This document shows, piece after piece, positions 47,932-57,278 of a stretch of DNA of 64,000 nt (position 1 is its first letter; every line of letters starts with the position of its first letter). This DNA is from Sphingobacterium populi (GTDB lineage Bacteria > Bacteroidota > Bacteroidia > Sphingobacteriales > Sphingobacteriaceae): positions 806,001 to 870,000 of the forward strand of contig NZ_LQXS01000001.1 of assembly GCF_001586775.1 (NCBI RefSeq), given 5' to 3'. Below the pieces are notes generated by a model, which was not told where the DNA came from, ran no database searches, and worked only from the letters and a program-made list of their open reading frames with translations. Position numbers and translations under genes: made by a program.

Positions 47932-48633
47932 TTAAATACCTAATCTAGATAAGTATATTTGGGCGATATCGAGATCTTCTGGATGTGTGATTTTCAAATT
48001 GAAATAATCTCCTTCCACGATGCTCACGATATTGCCCATTTTTTCGACTACTGAAGCATCATCTGTAAAATGAGCTTCCTCATTTTGTTCATATCCCACG
48101 AGAAGTGAAGTTGCCGCAAAAACCTGCGGAGTCTGCACTTGCCATACATCATTGCGATTTACACACTCACTTTTATCCTTATTACCAAGGCGAATGCTAT
48201 TCGTACTTCGTACAGCTGGTACTATTGCCTGTCTTTCGGCTACTTTTTCAAACAGTTCTCGGATCAATTTTACGGAAACTAACGGCCGTGCGCCATCGTG
48301 CACCGCAATAGCATCATGATTAAACTTGCTGTCAGTAAACGTGCTTTTGATAAATTCTAGTCCATTTTTTACGGACTGGAATCTGCTCGTACCTCCAGCA
48401 ACCACAAGATGTGGAACCGTAAATTGATAGGTATCGCACAATTCTCGCCAATAATTGTGCATGCTCGAAGATAGTACAACAATGATATGTAGACCTAAGT
48501 CTGCTAACTCAAACCGACGGATCGTATGCATAAGCACAGGTAGATCTGCTAGTAGATGAAACTGCTTCGGCAGTGTACTATTCATCCGAGAACCTACCCC
48601 GCCAGCCACGATAACAACAAATTTTCTTGCCAT
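47932..48633 (-). CDS. ispD: 2-C-methyl-D-erythritol 4-phosphate cytidylyltransferase
   Basis: 233 residues, MEP pathway of isoprenoid synthesis (makes CDP-methylerythritol). The N-terminal VIVAGGVGSRMNSTLPKQF is the CTP-binding loop, VVAGGTSRFQSVKNGL and HDGARPLV are family blocks, and VWQVQTPQVF and KITHPEDLDIA complete it. The ATG is directly preceded on the minus strand by the T-tract of a hairpin that ends queA, so ispD has almost no leader of its own and may depend on read-through. Confidence 0.95.
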   Translation of the reverse strand: MARKFVVIVAGGVGSRMNSTLPKQFHLLADLPVLMHTIRRFELADLGLHIIVVLSSSMHNYWRELCDTYQFTVPHLVVAGGTSRFQSVKNGLEFIKSTFTDSKFNHDAIAVHDGARPLVSVKLIRELFEKVAERQAIVPAVRSTNSIRLGNKDKSECVNRNDVWQVQTPQVFAATSLLVGYEQNEEAHFTDDASVVEKMGNIVSIVEGDYFNLKITHPEDLDIAQIYLSRLGI

Positions 48634-48664
48634 AAAAAAAGCGTAAATCGAAATGGATTTACGC
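48634..48664 (-). terminator. hairpin terminator between queA and ispD, T-tract touching the ispD ATG
   Basis: A 9-bp stem, GCGTAAATC (48641-48649) and GATTTACGC (48656-48664), with a 6-base loop. On the minus strand it is followed by TTTTTTT and then immediately by the ispD ATG. Confidence 0.75.
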
Positions 48665-48688
48665 TCAAAGTTATTATTATTTGTCGAT

Positions 48689-49738
48689 TTAAATAATCAA
48701 CATAGCATCGCCATAGCTATAAAAACGATATTTTTCTTTCACCGCGACTTCATAAGCTCGCATGGTATTCTCATATCCTGCAAATGCCGCAATCATTACT
48801 AAAAGCGTTGATTCGGGGGTATGAAAATTGGTAATCATAGAATTGGCAATACTAAAATCGTACGGCGGATAAATAAATTTACTTGTCCAATCATCACTAG
48901 CCTTCAAGTGTTTATCTGCAGATACTGCCGACTCAATTGCGCGCATCGAAGTAGTACCTACCGCACAAACACGTCTTTTTCCATCGATTGCTTTATTAAC
49001 GATGCGTGCAGCCTCATCCGTGATGATGATTTGCTCTGAATCCATTTTGTGTTTGGTCAAATCTTCTACCTCTACGGTGCGGAATGTTCCAAGACCTACG
49101 TGTAAAGTAATTTCAGCAAAATCAATTCCTTTCAATTCCAAGCGCTTCATCAACTCGCGAGAAAAATGTAATCCCGCTGTAGGCGCTGCTACTGCACCTT
49201 CGTTTTTCGCGTAGATGGTCTGATAGCGATATTTATCTTCTGGTGTTGCTTTTCTAGTAATGTATTTCGGCAAAGGTGTTTCACCTAAGATCTCGATATT
49301 ACGACGAAATTCTTCGTCTGTACCATCGAATAAAAAGCGAATTGTACGACCGCGAGATGTAGTATTATCAACTACTTCTGCTACTAACAAATCGTCCTCT
49401 CCAAAATACAATTTGTTGCCCACACGTATTTTACGAGCGGGATCTACTAATACATCCCACAAACGAAGTTCCTTATTCAATTCGCGCAGTAAGAAAACTT
49501 CAATCGTCGCACCAGTTTTTTCCTTATTACCATACATCCGCGCCGGAAACACTTTTGTATTATTTAGGATCATGACATCCTTGTCATCAAAGTAATCTAG
49601 TACGTCTTTAAAGATTTTATGCTCTATCTGCCCCGTTTCACGGTGAAGAACCATTAATCGGGATTCGTCACGGTTTTCACTTGGCTCCGACGCCAATAAT
49701 GATTCAGGCAGATCAAAGTTAAATTGAGATAATTTCAT
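48689..49738 (-). CDS. queA: tRNA preQ1(34) S-adenosylmethionine ribosyltransferase-isomerase
   Basis: 349 residues, queuosine pathway: transfers the ribosyl part of SAM to preQ1 in tRNA to form epoxyqueuosine. Blocks [28 protein letters not shown], the middle [40 protein letters not shown] and the C-terminal [18 protein letters not shown] are intact. Its own hairpin follows. The gap after it to ispD is 55 bp. Confidence 0.96.
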   Translation of the reverse strand: MKLSQFNFDLPESLLASEPSENRDESRLMVLHRETGQIEHKIFKDVLDYFDDKDVMILNNTKVFPARMYGNKEKTGATIEVFLLRELNKELRLWDVLVDPARKIRVGNKLYFGEDDLLVAEVVDNTTSRGRTIRFLFDGTDEEFRRNIEILGETPLPKYITRKATPEDKYRYQTIYAKNEGAVAAPTAGLHFSRELMKRLELKGIDFAEITLHVGLGTFRTVEVEDLTKHKMDSEQIIITDEAARIVNKAIDGKRRVCAVGTTSMRAIESAVSADKHLKASDDWTSKFIYPPYDFSIANSMITNFHTPESTLLVMIAAFAGYENTMRAYEVAVKEKYRFYSYGDAMLII

Positions 49739-49795
49739 CGTTTTTCAATAATTAAGTCCACGCGGCCTACAGAGCTGCGCTTCTGAAAATAAGGG

Positions 49796-49803
49796 CAAAG
49801 TTA
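49796..49803 (-). promoter_or_regulatory. minus-7 element of the queA promoter (TAACTTTG)
   Basis: Exact TAnnTTTG match on the minus strand, 57 bp upstream of the queA ATG. Confidence 0.45.
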
Positions 49804-49840
49804 CGTAAATTTATAGAAATTTTCAGTAACCTGTTACAGT

Positions 49841-50323
49841 CTATTCTGTTGGAAAACGTTGATGTTTATCGTGTGTTGCATATTCTTGCTGCTTCGTTAA
49901 CCGGTATTCGTTCGCAGTCGCAGTTTCATCTACATTCTCTGGATCATCCAAAAATGTTATCTCATCGTCTCCTAATCTAAAAGTATAGTTTACCTTACTG
50001 CCTTTTAGTACGATGTAGGTTTCATTGCTTTCCCACTGGATTTCACCTTTATCCTCAATAGTTTCCGCTCCACCATTACGGTTCACTTTAACCGCGAAAG
50101 TGTTATCACGATTGATTGTTATTTCCATACTAGTACTATCCTTTCCTTCGCCAGGTACTACTCCTTTATAATTACCTGGCCAGTCCAAAAAGTTACTAGC
50201 TGCATGCAGTGAATCGATAGCAGGATTTACCTCTGGACCTTCATCCGGCACGGCTTTATTTTTATTGGCCGATGTACACGATAGGGCAACTGCAAGAGGC
50301 AACATGTAAAGAAGTGATTTCAT
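49841..50323 (-). CDS. NlpE-like lipoprotein without the CxxC motif
   Basis: 160 residues. A short lipoprotein signal (LPLAVALSCTS; Cys about 16) is followed by NFLDWPGNYKGVVPGEGKDSTSMEITINRDNTF, the start of the NlpE N-terminal barrel, and GDDEITFLDDPENV. NlpE of E. coli has a CxxC after the TYKGxLP segment that binds copper or senses disulfides; here it is replaced by PGEGKD, so redox sensing is not expected. It follows trxB on the same strand, but a strong hairpin separates them. Confidence 0.78.
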   Translation of the reverse strand: MKSLLYMLPLAVALSCTSANKNKAVPDEGPEVNPAIDSLHAASNFLDWPGNYKGVVPGEGKDSTSMEITINRDNTFAVKVNRNGGAETIEDKGEIQWESNETYIVLKGSKVNYTFRLGDDEITFLDDPENVDETATANEYRLTKQQEYATHDKHQRFPTE

Positions 50324-50356
50324 ATCTATGAATTTTATTCGTGTGATAGTAAACGC

Positions 50357-50395
50357 AAAAAGCGTCGTTTCTTTTAAAGGAAACGACGCTTTTTT
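50357..50395 (-). terminator. terminator after trxB
   Basis: A 15-bp stem, AAAAAGCGTCGTTTC (50357-50371) and its complement (50380-50394), with T-tracts on both sides. It lies between trxB and the lipoprotein gene. Confidence 0.9.
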
Positions 50396-50423
50396 GATTT
50401 TGTTTGGCTAAGACAAGAAAGTT

Positions 50424-51386
50424 CTAAGCAAAAACTTCCTTGGCGGCCAAATAACGTTCGGCCTCTAAAGCGGCCATACAGCCTGTGCCTGCTGCTGTGA
50501 TTGCTTGTCGATACACGTGATCTTGTACATCGCCGCAGGCGAATACACCAGGAATATTCGTCGCAGTCGCATCAGGTTTGGTGATCAAATATCCGGTCTC
50601 ATCCATATCTAAAATGCCTTTAAACAAATCGGTATTTGGCGTATGACCAATCGCTACGAAGAAACCGGTAATATCAAGATCTCGCGATTCTTGCGATACA
50701 TTGTTGAGTACACGCAATCCGGTAACTACCTGGCCGTCACCCAATACTTCCTGTGCTTCTGTGTTGTAATGTACTTCGATATTTGGCGTATTGAGCACTC
50801 GGTGTACCATTGCCTTAGACGCCCTAAATTCATCACGACGTACTAGCATATGAACTTTATTGCACAATTTAGCTAAATATGTCGCCTCTTCGGCAGCAGT
50901 GTCTCCCGCGCCCACAATTGCGACATCTTGGCCTTTGAAGAAGAAGCCGTCACATACCGCACAAGCTGACACGCCAAAACCATTGTATTTTTGCTCTGAA
51001 TCTAACCCTAACCATTTGGCAGTCGCACCAGTAGAAATGATTACCGTATCTGCCGTAACTGTTTTAGTATTATCGATTTCGATAGTATGAATACCGCCAT
51101 CTTTAGAAAGATCAACTTTGTTGACATATCCAAATCGTACTTCTGTACCAAATCGCTCCGCTTGTGCACGCAGGTCTTCCATCATGACTGGACCGGTTAC
51201 TCCTTGCGGATAACCTGGGAAATTGTCAACTTCTGTCGTTTGTGTCAACTGGCCGCCTGGCACCATACCTGTGTAGATCACAGGTTTCAAATCTGCGCGG
51301 GCAGCATATATTGCAGCGGTATATCCCGCAGGACCTGACCCAATAATAAGGCAAGGTACGTGTTCTATTTCTTGTTTGCTTTCCAT
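50424..51386 (-). CDS. trxB: thioredoxin-disulfide reductase
   Basis: 320 residues from MESKQEIEHV. FAD motif IIGSGPAGYTAAIYAA, NADPH motif VGAGDTAAEEATYLA and the redox CAVC (Cys142 and Cys145) in VSACAVCDGF; the end has GVFACGDVQDHVYRQAITAAG. It uses NADPH to reduce thioredoxin. An upstream in-frame start that overlaps the exonuclease gene is not needed; with ATG 51386 the gap is 16 bp and the two genes should share a transcript. Confidence 0.97.
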   Translation of the reverse strand: MESKQEIEHVPCLIIGSGPAGYTAAIYAARADLKPVIYTGMVPGGQLTQTTEVDNFPGYPQGVTGPVMMEDLRAQAERFGTEVRFGYVNKVDLSKDGGIHTIEIDNTKTVTADTVIISTGATAKWLGLDSEQKYNGFGVSACAVCDGFFFKGQDVAIVGAGDTAAEEATYLAKLCNKVHMLVRRDEFRASKAMVHRVLNTPNIEVHYNTEAQEVLGDGQVVTGLRVLNNVSQESRDLDITGFFVAIGHTPNTDLFKGILDMDETGYLITKPDATATNIPGVFACGDVQDHVYRQAITAAGTGCMAALEAERYLAAKEVFA

Positions 51387-51402
51387 ATAATAAGATATAC
51401 AA

Positions 51403-52392
51403 TTATTCTTTTCCAAATTTGCCCTGCAGGGCTTTCAACATGTCGTTGGTAACTGGGGTTGCTTTCTTTTTTTGATGTGGCCGATTGTGATTGTTGTGCG
51501 CAGCCTTTTGTTTTGATTCAGCAGCAGGCTGACTTACGGATCCTTCGGCGCCGTTATCCTTTTTTGAAGTACTTTTTTGCTCCTTACGAGCTTGGCGATA
51601 CTCATTCCAAATATTTTCCAAAACTTTTTTGGTGTACAATGGAAAGTCTCCATTTTGCATCCAAGCGTAATAACTAGGTTCTACGTCGAACACGTCTACA
51701 ACTTTCTTGCCTTTGTGCTTTCCAAAATTTATAGTTGGATCACCATCTTGATCGTACACCAACCGACCTGCAAAATCAACCGGTCTGCTAAGGTTGGTAA
51801 AGCGATGCAAGGCTTCCACATCATTGACTACTGGCGTAGATATCGTCCCCTCCTTATCCTCAAAAGATGCACCTTCGTACTTATCCAATTGTGCTTTCAG
51901 TACGGAGTAGGTAGCGCGCACATCAGCTTCAGCAGTATGTGCGTTGGTCAAATCTTCATGACAATAAAATTTATAAGCGGCTTTGAGTGTTCGCTGCTCC
52001 ATCTGATGGAAGATATTCTGTACATCTACAAACGAACGACCTTCTAATGAAAAAGGCACCTTGGCGCGGAGAAATTCCTCCATCAACATGGGCACATCAA
52101 ATTTATTAGAATTATACCCTGCTAAGTCAGCGTCACCAATAAAGTCAGCTATCTCTTGACCAACTTCATCAAAACCTTTAAGATCTTTTACGTCTTCATC
52201 CCGAATACCATGAAAAAAAGTCGATTCGGCTGGAATTGGACGTTTCGGATTGACGCGCATCGCCAAAACCTCTTCACCGCCGCCCGGCAATATCTTGAGG
52301 ATGGCAATTTCTACGATTCGATCAGTTGCAATATTAACCCCTGTCGTTTCTAAATCAAAAAATGCCAACGGACGGCTTAAGTTCAATTCCAT
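51403..52392 (-). CDS. DEDDh 3'-5' exonuclease (DNA polymerase III epsilon-like)
   Basis: 329 residues. Exonuclease domain about 10-170: LAFFDLETTGVN (Asp-Glu motif), a central YNSNKFDVPMLMEEF and the final HTAEADVRATY (His and Asp). A C-terminal domain has DGDPTINFGKHKGKKVVDVF and YYAWMQNGDFPLYTKKVLENIW, known from several Bacteroidota exonucleases, then a low-complexity Lys/Gln/His tail. It may be a repair or proofreading-like enzyme rather than the replicative epsilon subunit. Two TAnnTTTG boxes lie upstream. Confidence 0.88.
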   Translation of the reverse strand: MELNLSRPLAFFDLETTGVNIATDRIVEIAILKILPGGGEEVLAMRVNPKRPIPAESTFFHGIRDEDVKDLKGFDEVGQEIADFIGDADLAGYNSNKFDVPMLMEEFLRAKVPFSLEGRSFVDVQNIFHQMEQRTLKAAYKFYCHEDLTNAHTAEADVRATYSVLKAQLDKYEGASFEDKEGTISTPVVNDVEALHRFTNLSRPVDFAGRLVYDQDGDPTINFGKHKGKKVVDVFDVEPSYYAWMQNGDFPLYTKKVLENIWNEYRQARKEQKSTSKKDNGAEGSVSQPAAESKQKAAHNNHNRPHQKKKATPVTNDMLKALQGKFGKE

Positions 52393-52403
52393 GATGCTTT
52401 GTA

Positions 52404-52411
52404 CAAATGTA
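52404..52411 (-). promoter_or_regulatory. minus-7 element (TACATTTG) of the exonuclease/trxB unit
   Basis: Exact TAnnTTTG match on the minus strand, 11 bp before the ATG at 52392. A second match (TACCTTTG) lies at 52423-52430. Confidence 0.5.
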
Positions 52412-52603
52412 AAGTTTGGCTACAAAGGTACGAAAGATCTCTATCCTTGCCCAAAAAGTTGCAGATGATCTGGATTATTTTGACCCGTTGTGATACGAAA
52501 AGACTAAGATTTTACGTGAATTTGAAAAACGATGACAGTGGCATTAACATTTAATTCGTATTCTTGATATGGAATTATCCAAAAAAATTGACAAGCGAAT
52601 TTC

Positions 52604-54868
52604 ATGCATAATATACGGTCGACCATTTTCTACAGCGTCATAGTTATTTTCTTTAGCTTCTTTATGTATTGGATTATACAGCAAGGAAGTTATTTAGAAG
52701 CGGGTCGCGATGTATTTATACCAACTTCTGAAAATGGAGCTTGGGCCGATTTTGTGGCATCTATTGGTGAAAGCCTTCGGTATCCGTTATCTATATTACT
52801 TATACAGATCGTCGCTATTATATTCACCGCAAGGTTATTCGGATGGATATGTGTTAAAATCAGGCAACCTGTCGTTATTGGTGAAATGTTGGCCGGCATT
52901 ATCTTGGGGCCTTCTTTATTAGGCCTTTTTTTTCCCGATTTTTTTGAAGCGCTATTTCCGCAGCAGTCATTAGGTAATCTACAGTTTCTTAGTCAGATTG
53001 GCCTTATCCTTTTTATGTTTATCGTGGGTATGGAGCTAGATTTGCACGTACTGCGCAACAAAGCTCAGGATGCGATCGTAATCAGCCACGCGAGTATTAT
53101 GTTACCATTTACATTGGGCATTGGGTTAGCGTATTTTCTTTATGAAAATTATGCACCGCAGAATGTTCAATTTCTTTCCTACAGCTTGTTTATCGGTATT
53201 GCTATGAGTATTACGGCCTTCCCTGTACTCGCACGCATTGTGCAAGAGCGAGGTTTGCAAAAAACACGATTAGGAACAGTCGTCATTACTTGCGCAGCTG
53301 CCGACGATATTACGGCATGGTGTATATTGGCCGTCGTGATCGCTATCGTAAAAGCTGGTTCATTTGTATCGGCATTATATACCATAGGGTTGGCTTTGGC
53401 GTATGTATTGATTATGATTAAAATAATCAGACCATTCTTACACAGAATTGGTCAGATCAATTCGACCAAAGAAACACTAAACAAACCTGTAGTAGCTATA
53501 TTTTTTCTAATGTTGATACTTTCGGCGTATACAACCGAAGTCATTGGTATCCACGCATTATTTGGTGCATTTATGGCTGGCGCAATTATGCCCGAAAACA
53601 ACAAATTCCGCAATCTATTTATTGAGAAAGTGGAAGATGTAGCGCTGGTCTTGCTCCTACCCTTGTTTTTCGTATTTACAGGTTTGCGCACGCAAATCGG
53701 GCTCTTAAATGACCCAAAATTGTGGTTGATCACTGGAATTATCATTTTAGTTGCTGTGATCGGTAAGTTTGTTGGTAGCGCATTAGCGGCACGCTTTATG
53801 GGGCAAGGTTGGAAAGATAGTTTAAGTATTGGTGCGCTGATGAATACACGTGGTTTGATGGAATTAGTCGTGCTAAACATTGGCTATGATCTTGGTGTGT
53901 TGTCTGCTGAACTTTTTTCGATGATGGTGGTAATGGCATTGGTCACTACATTTATGACCGGTCCGGCATTAGATCTGATCAATTGGGCATTTAGAAATAA
54001 AGAGAAACCGGATTTTATAGAAAAAATCGAAAGTCGTTTCAGTATCTTATTTACATTTGGAAAGACGGAATCAGGTCAGGCATTATTACGCTTATCTAAT
54101 GCCCTTGCTACTTCTCCAAATCAACAGTGTCAAGTTGCGGCATTACACATTGCCCCAGCAAATGAGCTGCACCACTATGAGGTAGAGGAACAAGAAATCG
54201 AATGCTTCAAAAAAATATTAGATGATAGTAGACAGATCAATAGGCCTATCAAGACGATATTTAAAATTTCGAGTGATATTGATCATGAGATTGTAGATGA
54301 GGTAGAATCAGGTCAATATGATTTACTGTTAATAGGTACTAGTGAATCGATATACGAAGGCAGTTTACTAGGAAAAGTCATTGGCTTCACTACAAATTTG
54401 ATCAACCCCGAAAAATTGTTTTCGACCAAAGGCGCTGTGTTTAGCAACAAATTTTATGAACGCACGAATAGGCTACTTTCTAAGGTAGACATCCCTGTTG
54501 GCGTCTTAATCGACAAGGGTTTGGATAAGATTGATCAAATTATTGTGCCGATATTATTTAAAGAGGATTTGTTTTTATTAGCGTACGTAGAAAAGTTAAT
54601 TGGTGGAAATCCGCAGGCCAAAGTAATTTTATGGGATGTTGACGCGAATTTTACGAACTCAGAGTTGCTAGCCAAGACAGACGTAGCACATAATGCAATA
54701 AGTCACAGAATTACCATCCATAGAGGTGAGCCCTTTGTGGGCGAAATGCTAGTAAAACAGCGATTGATGGTCATTAGCCTTGTAAGTTGGGAAACATTAC
54801 TTCAGCACAAACGGAAATTGAACATAGACTCCCCTTCGGAGCTTGTAATACGTGATAGGGTTAGCTAA
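52604..54868 (+). CDS. CPA2-family cation:proton antiporter with C-terminal cytosolic domain
   Basis: 754 residues. An N-terminal signal-like anchor (about 6-25) and a periplasmic loop precede roughly 12 transmembrane helices (about 60-470), including VVIGEMLAGIILGPSLLG, the core motif AAADDITAWCILA with two Asp residues, and ALMNTRGLMELVVLNIGYD. Residues after about 480 are soluble and contain two parts with the alpha/beta rhythm of Usp-like domains. Family members exchange Na+ or K+ for H+. It resembles cyanobacterial and plant CHX-type forms. No partner subunit is adjacent. Confidence 0.9.
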   Translation: MHNIRSTIFYSVIVIFFSFFMYWIIQQGSYLEAGRDVFIPTSENGAWADFVASIGESLRYPLSILLIQIVAIIFTARLFGWICVKIRQPVVIGEMLAGIILGPSLLGLFFPDFFEALFPQQSLGNLQFLSQIGLILFMFIVGMELDLHVLRNKAQDAIVISHASIMLPFTLGIGLAYFLYENYAPQNVQFLSYSLFIGIAMSITAFPVLARIVQERGLQKTRLGTVVITCAAADDITAWCILAVVIAIVKAGSFVSALYTIGLALAYVLIMIKIIRPFLHRIGQINSTKETLNKPVVAIFFLMLILSAYTTEVIGIHALFGAFMAGAIMPENNKFRNLFIEKVEDVALVLLLPLFFVFTGLRTQIGLLNDPKLWLITGIIILVAVIGKFVGSALAARFMGQGWKDSLSIGALMNTRGLMELVVLNIGYDLGVLSAELFSMMVVMALVTTFMTGPALDLINWAFRNKEKPDFIEKIESRFSILFTFGKTESGQALLRLSNALATSPNQQCQVAALHIAPANELHHYEVEEQEIECFKKILDDSRQINRPIKTIFKISSDIDHEIVDEVESGQYDLLLIGTSESIYEGSLLGKVIGFTTNLINPEKLFSTKGAVFSNKFYERTNRLLSKVDIPVGVLIDKGLDKIDQIIVPILFKEDLFLLAYVEKLIGGNPQAKVILWDVDANFTNSELLAKTDVAHNAISHRITIHRGEPFVGEMLVKQRLMVISLVSWETLLQHKRKLNIDSPSELVIRDRVS

Positions 54869-55413
54869 TGATCGCTTTCAATACTTAAAATTGTTTATTT
54901 TGATGCGCCAAACCATCACTTTTCAAATCTAAATCAAACCAAGATAATATAACAATATATTGCTATATTTCACTTAAAAGAGAATTTGTAATTTACAACA
55001 ACAAATTTTTGCTCAATTAATTTTGCAAAACGGACTTGGTAAAGATCACGGTATCCTGACGATCATGCTGATTAGTATGCACACGTACTATGACCTTACC
55101 AACATTCCTTACAAGGAGTATTTAGAGTAAAATTTGAAAGTAAATAATGCAGAAAAGATATTATATGAAATATTTAATCGGAAATCATCTAATCTCAATT
55201 TGTTATTGACTTTTGAATCCTATACTAATGGTATGGAATTTATCAATTCAATAAAGTGGGGTGCTATCTGAAACAGGTAATAATATCATTCCGAAATTGG
55301 TCATAAAAGCTAGATTATTCTAATTCAATAGTACGCACTAACTGACGCAGAATATCTATTCTACTGTTTGATGTAGCTTCGAACCATACGATAATGCATG
55401 AAGTATTACTATC
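54869..55413. other. 545-bp AT-rich region with possible gene debris
   Basis: No intact gene. From 54978 one plus-strand frame stays open to 55269 except for a single TAA at 55128. It includes GKDHGILTIMLISMHTYYDL before the stop and NAEKILYEIFNRKSSNLNLL after it. No start codon is well placed. This may be a decayed gene or chance in AT-rich DNA. A short palindrome (CAATATATTG) lies near 54951-54961. No tRNA, terminator or insertion-sequence end is evident. Confidence 0.4.
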
Positions 55414-56235
55414 ATGAAACAGAAAATTACTTACAAAGGAAAAGAAGTGGAAATCGATCTGACGCCGCAACAAATTCAACGAGCCATGCATCAATCTGTA
55501 TCATATACCGACATCAAGTCATTGGGTGATGCCCTAGCATACTTGGGAGAAACTATGGATTCTTTCGAACAGCGAACCGCTTTTGATGATGACGCACAGA
55601 AAGCTTATAAGGAACTGGAAGTAATTTGTCAAGCTGTACGACAGGGAAATGAACTCAGTGATTTTTGGTATTATCCTTGGTTCACATCAATTAACTCATC
55701 ACTTGGATTTTCATACTGTGACTTTGGGTACGGCAGTGCGGGTGCGATTGTAGGCTCAAGGCTCTGCACCGAAACATCGGAGAAGGCAGAATATGTTGGA
55801 CGCACGTTTGTTGCTATTTACGATCGTTATATTAATGGTGCTAAGCTCAGTACGCCTGCCAATTTGATAGCAGAGAAAAAAATCTTTAAAGATTATACGG
55901 ACATCAAAACTTTCAAGAATGCTTGCGAGGCGAACGGTACTAATGAGCATTCATTTCATCTGGAGCACCGATCATTACCCGCAGATGTATATGCCTATAT
56001 GCAATTACGTATTATCGCCAAAGCTTTAAATACTTCTGCCAATTTGGAATCAAATGAAAATAATAACCATACCTATTTTCCGTACTTCTATTCTGTCAGA
56101 TCACCCAAAGGTTATTCGTATGTATTTGGTGGAACGACCACTGGCGTCGGAGCACGGCTCACTTATAAGAATGAAGCGGTTGCAGAATATGCAGCTAAAC
56201 AATTTATAGAGATTTATAATAAATATATGTCCTAA
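55414..56235 (+). CDS. internally duplicated protein resembling Bacteroidota prophage proteins
   Basis: 273 residues made of two related units. Unit 1 (about 31-140): YTDIKSLGDALAYLG, FWYYPWF, VGSRLCT, AEYVGRTFVAIYDRYI. Unit 2 (about 161-272): YTDIKTFKNACEANG, YFPYF, VGARLTY, AEYAAKQFIEIYNKYM. Unit 2 also has AYMQLRIIAKALN. The YYPWF...GSRLxxK...AEYxGxxFxxIY pattern recalls a small family of unknown function common in Bacteroidota phages and prophages (from memory, not a search). No other phage gene is nearby, so it may be a leftover or domesticated phage gene. Function unknown. Confidence 0.65.
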   Translation: MKQKITYKGKEVEIDLTPQQIQRAMHQSVSYTDIKSLGDALAYLGETMDSFEQRTAFDDDAQKAYKELEVICQAVRQGNELSDFWYYPWFTSINSSLGFSYCDFGYGSAGAIVGSRLCTETSEKAEYVGRTFVAIYDRYINGAKLSTPANLIAEKKIFKDYTDIKTFKNACEANGTNEHSFHLEHRSLPADVYAYMQLRIIAKALNTSANLESNENNNHTYFPYFYSVRSPKGYSYVFGGTTTGVGARLTYKNEAVAEYAAKQFIEIYNKYMS

Positions 56236-56299
56236 TCACAGTGTTTTACAATCAATCATAAAACAACCTTAGATATGTAATCGAATAATAACTTCGTAC

Positions 56300-56962
56300 C
56301 TAATAGAATGTGTAATTATTAGCTCGTAACCGACTGATCCATGCAAGTAATTGTGAAAATATAATAAAGCCCACCGTGATAACTGCAACGTACACCGCTA
56401 CTCCACTCCAACCTCCAACTTTGTCGGGATCCAAAAATGGATAAGGGTACCAACCCGTAAATGAAGCTCGGATAAAAGTATAAAATGTCCATAGCAATGG
56501 AAAAACCAGCCAGATAAATGCATGCCTTGCCGTAGTGGCCGTCTTGGATGGCCAGATCAACCACCACAGTACAATAAACAGTGGACCTAATTCGTGCAGC
56601 ACAAAGTTTTTCCAATCAAACACATCTGATGTGGCATTCATGTCCGTTTCTCGCAATAGCGTAGCGGCGACTAAGCCAGTGATGATCATGTACAATACTG
56701 CTCCACCTCGCACATATCTAAACCAATTGGCAGCGTCCTGTCGTTTTAGGATGTAAAAAGCAGCCATCAGATAGCAAACAACAGCTAAAATATTGCTCTG
56801 AATTGTAAAATAACTAAATAGATTCCATCCGTAAGCTGGCGAATCTTTTTCGAAACTCCATGCTGACCACGGGCTTATTGCAAAGACCGTGAGCGAGGCC
56901 ATTAGCAGCAATACTAAAGCATTTGGCCATTTTACCGGGGCGGCATTTGGGTTATGAATCAT
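56300..56962 (-). CDS. Pr6Pr family membrane protein
   Basis: 220 residues with six predicted transmembrane helices (about 15-30, 47-70, 82-103, 120-140, 147-168 and 190-210). Motifs FSYFTIQSNILAVVCYLMAA, then NFVLHELGPLFIVLWWLIWP and GWYPYPFLDPDKVGGW are characteristic of the Pr6Pr/FAR-17a-like family; eukaryotic relatives hydrolyse lipid esters and the bacterial role is unknown. The catalytic Thr and His of that group may be the Thr in FTIQSN and the His in LHELG, by analogy only. Confidence 0.85.
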   Translation of the reverse strand: MIHNPNAAPVKWPNALVLLLMASLTVFAISPWSAWSFEKDSPAYGWNLFSYFTIQSNILAVVCYLMAAFYILKRQDAANWFRYVRGGAVLYMIITGLVAATLLRETDMNATSDVFDWKNFVLHELGPLFIVLWWLIWPSKTATTARHAFIWLVFPLLWTFYTFIRASFTGWYPYPFLDPDKVGGWSGVAVYVAVITVGFIIFSQLLAWISRLRANNYTFY

Positions 56963-57278
56963 GGTAGCTGTATTTTAATGAAAAAATTAATTACAATATA
57001 ACAGTTTTGCATGGAAAAGTATATACGTGAATCCCTAGTGTTCGAATTATATAATATGCTCAAAAATTTGTCATTTGGTTCTGCAATATACTGTCCAATA
57101 CTAGGACAAGTAGATTGGTACGACAAGTTTGAAATACTTGTTTTACATTCAGATGCATTAGAATTTTGCCGCGAATTCACCTATCTTTGCGTCGTGAATC
57201 CAACACAGTAAGCATACATGATTTATCTCGGACTATGCAGCTCGCCACCGTGTTTGATTGATTTTAAAACCAAATTAC
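56963..57278. other. 316-bp intergenic region before the HAD gene
   Basis: Holds the leader of the HAD phosphatase and the start region of the Pr6Pr gene. A TATCTTTG box lies at 57182-57189. Small open frames on both strands are not supported by composition, start context or family resemblance. No RNA gene or repeat is seen. Confidence 0.5.
57182..57189 (+). promoter_or_regulatory. minus-7 element (TATCTTTG) of the HAD phosphatase gene
   Basis: Exact TAnnTTTG match, implying a leader of roughly 80-85 nt before the ATG at 57279. Confidence 0.45.

Noticed and set aside
51577..52047. 156-codon plus-strand frame opposite the exonuclease gene
   Set aside because: Antisense shadow of a well-supported gene; the translated sequence has no recognisable domain.
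52467..52556. 29-codon frame between the exonuclease and antiporter genes
   Set aside because: No terminator or promoter association and no composition signal, unlike the acidic microprotein at 38955.
53452..53880. 142-codon minus-strand frame opposite the antiporter
   Set aside because: Antisense to transmembrane codons, which often give open hydrophobic frames.
57011..57211. 66-codon frame in the gap before the HAD gene
   Set aside because: Contains the probable HAD promoter, has no family resemblance and no terminator; another frame lies opposite it on the minus strand.
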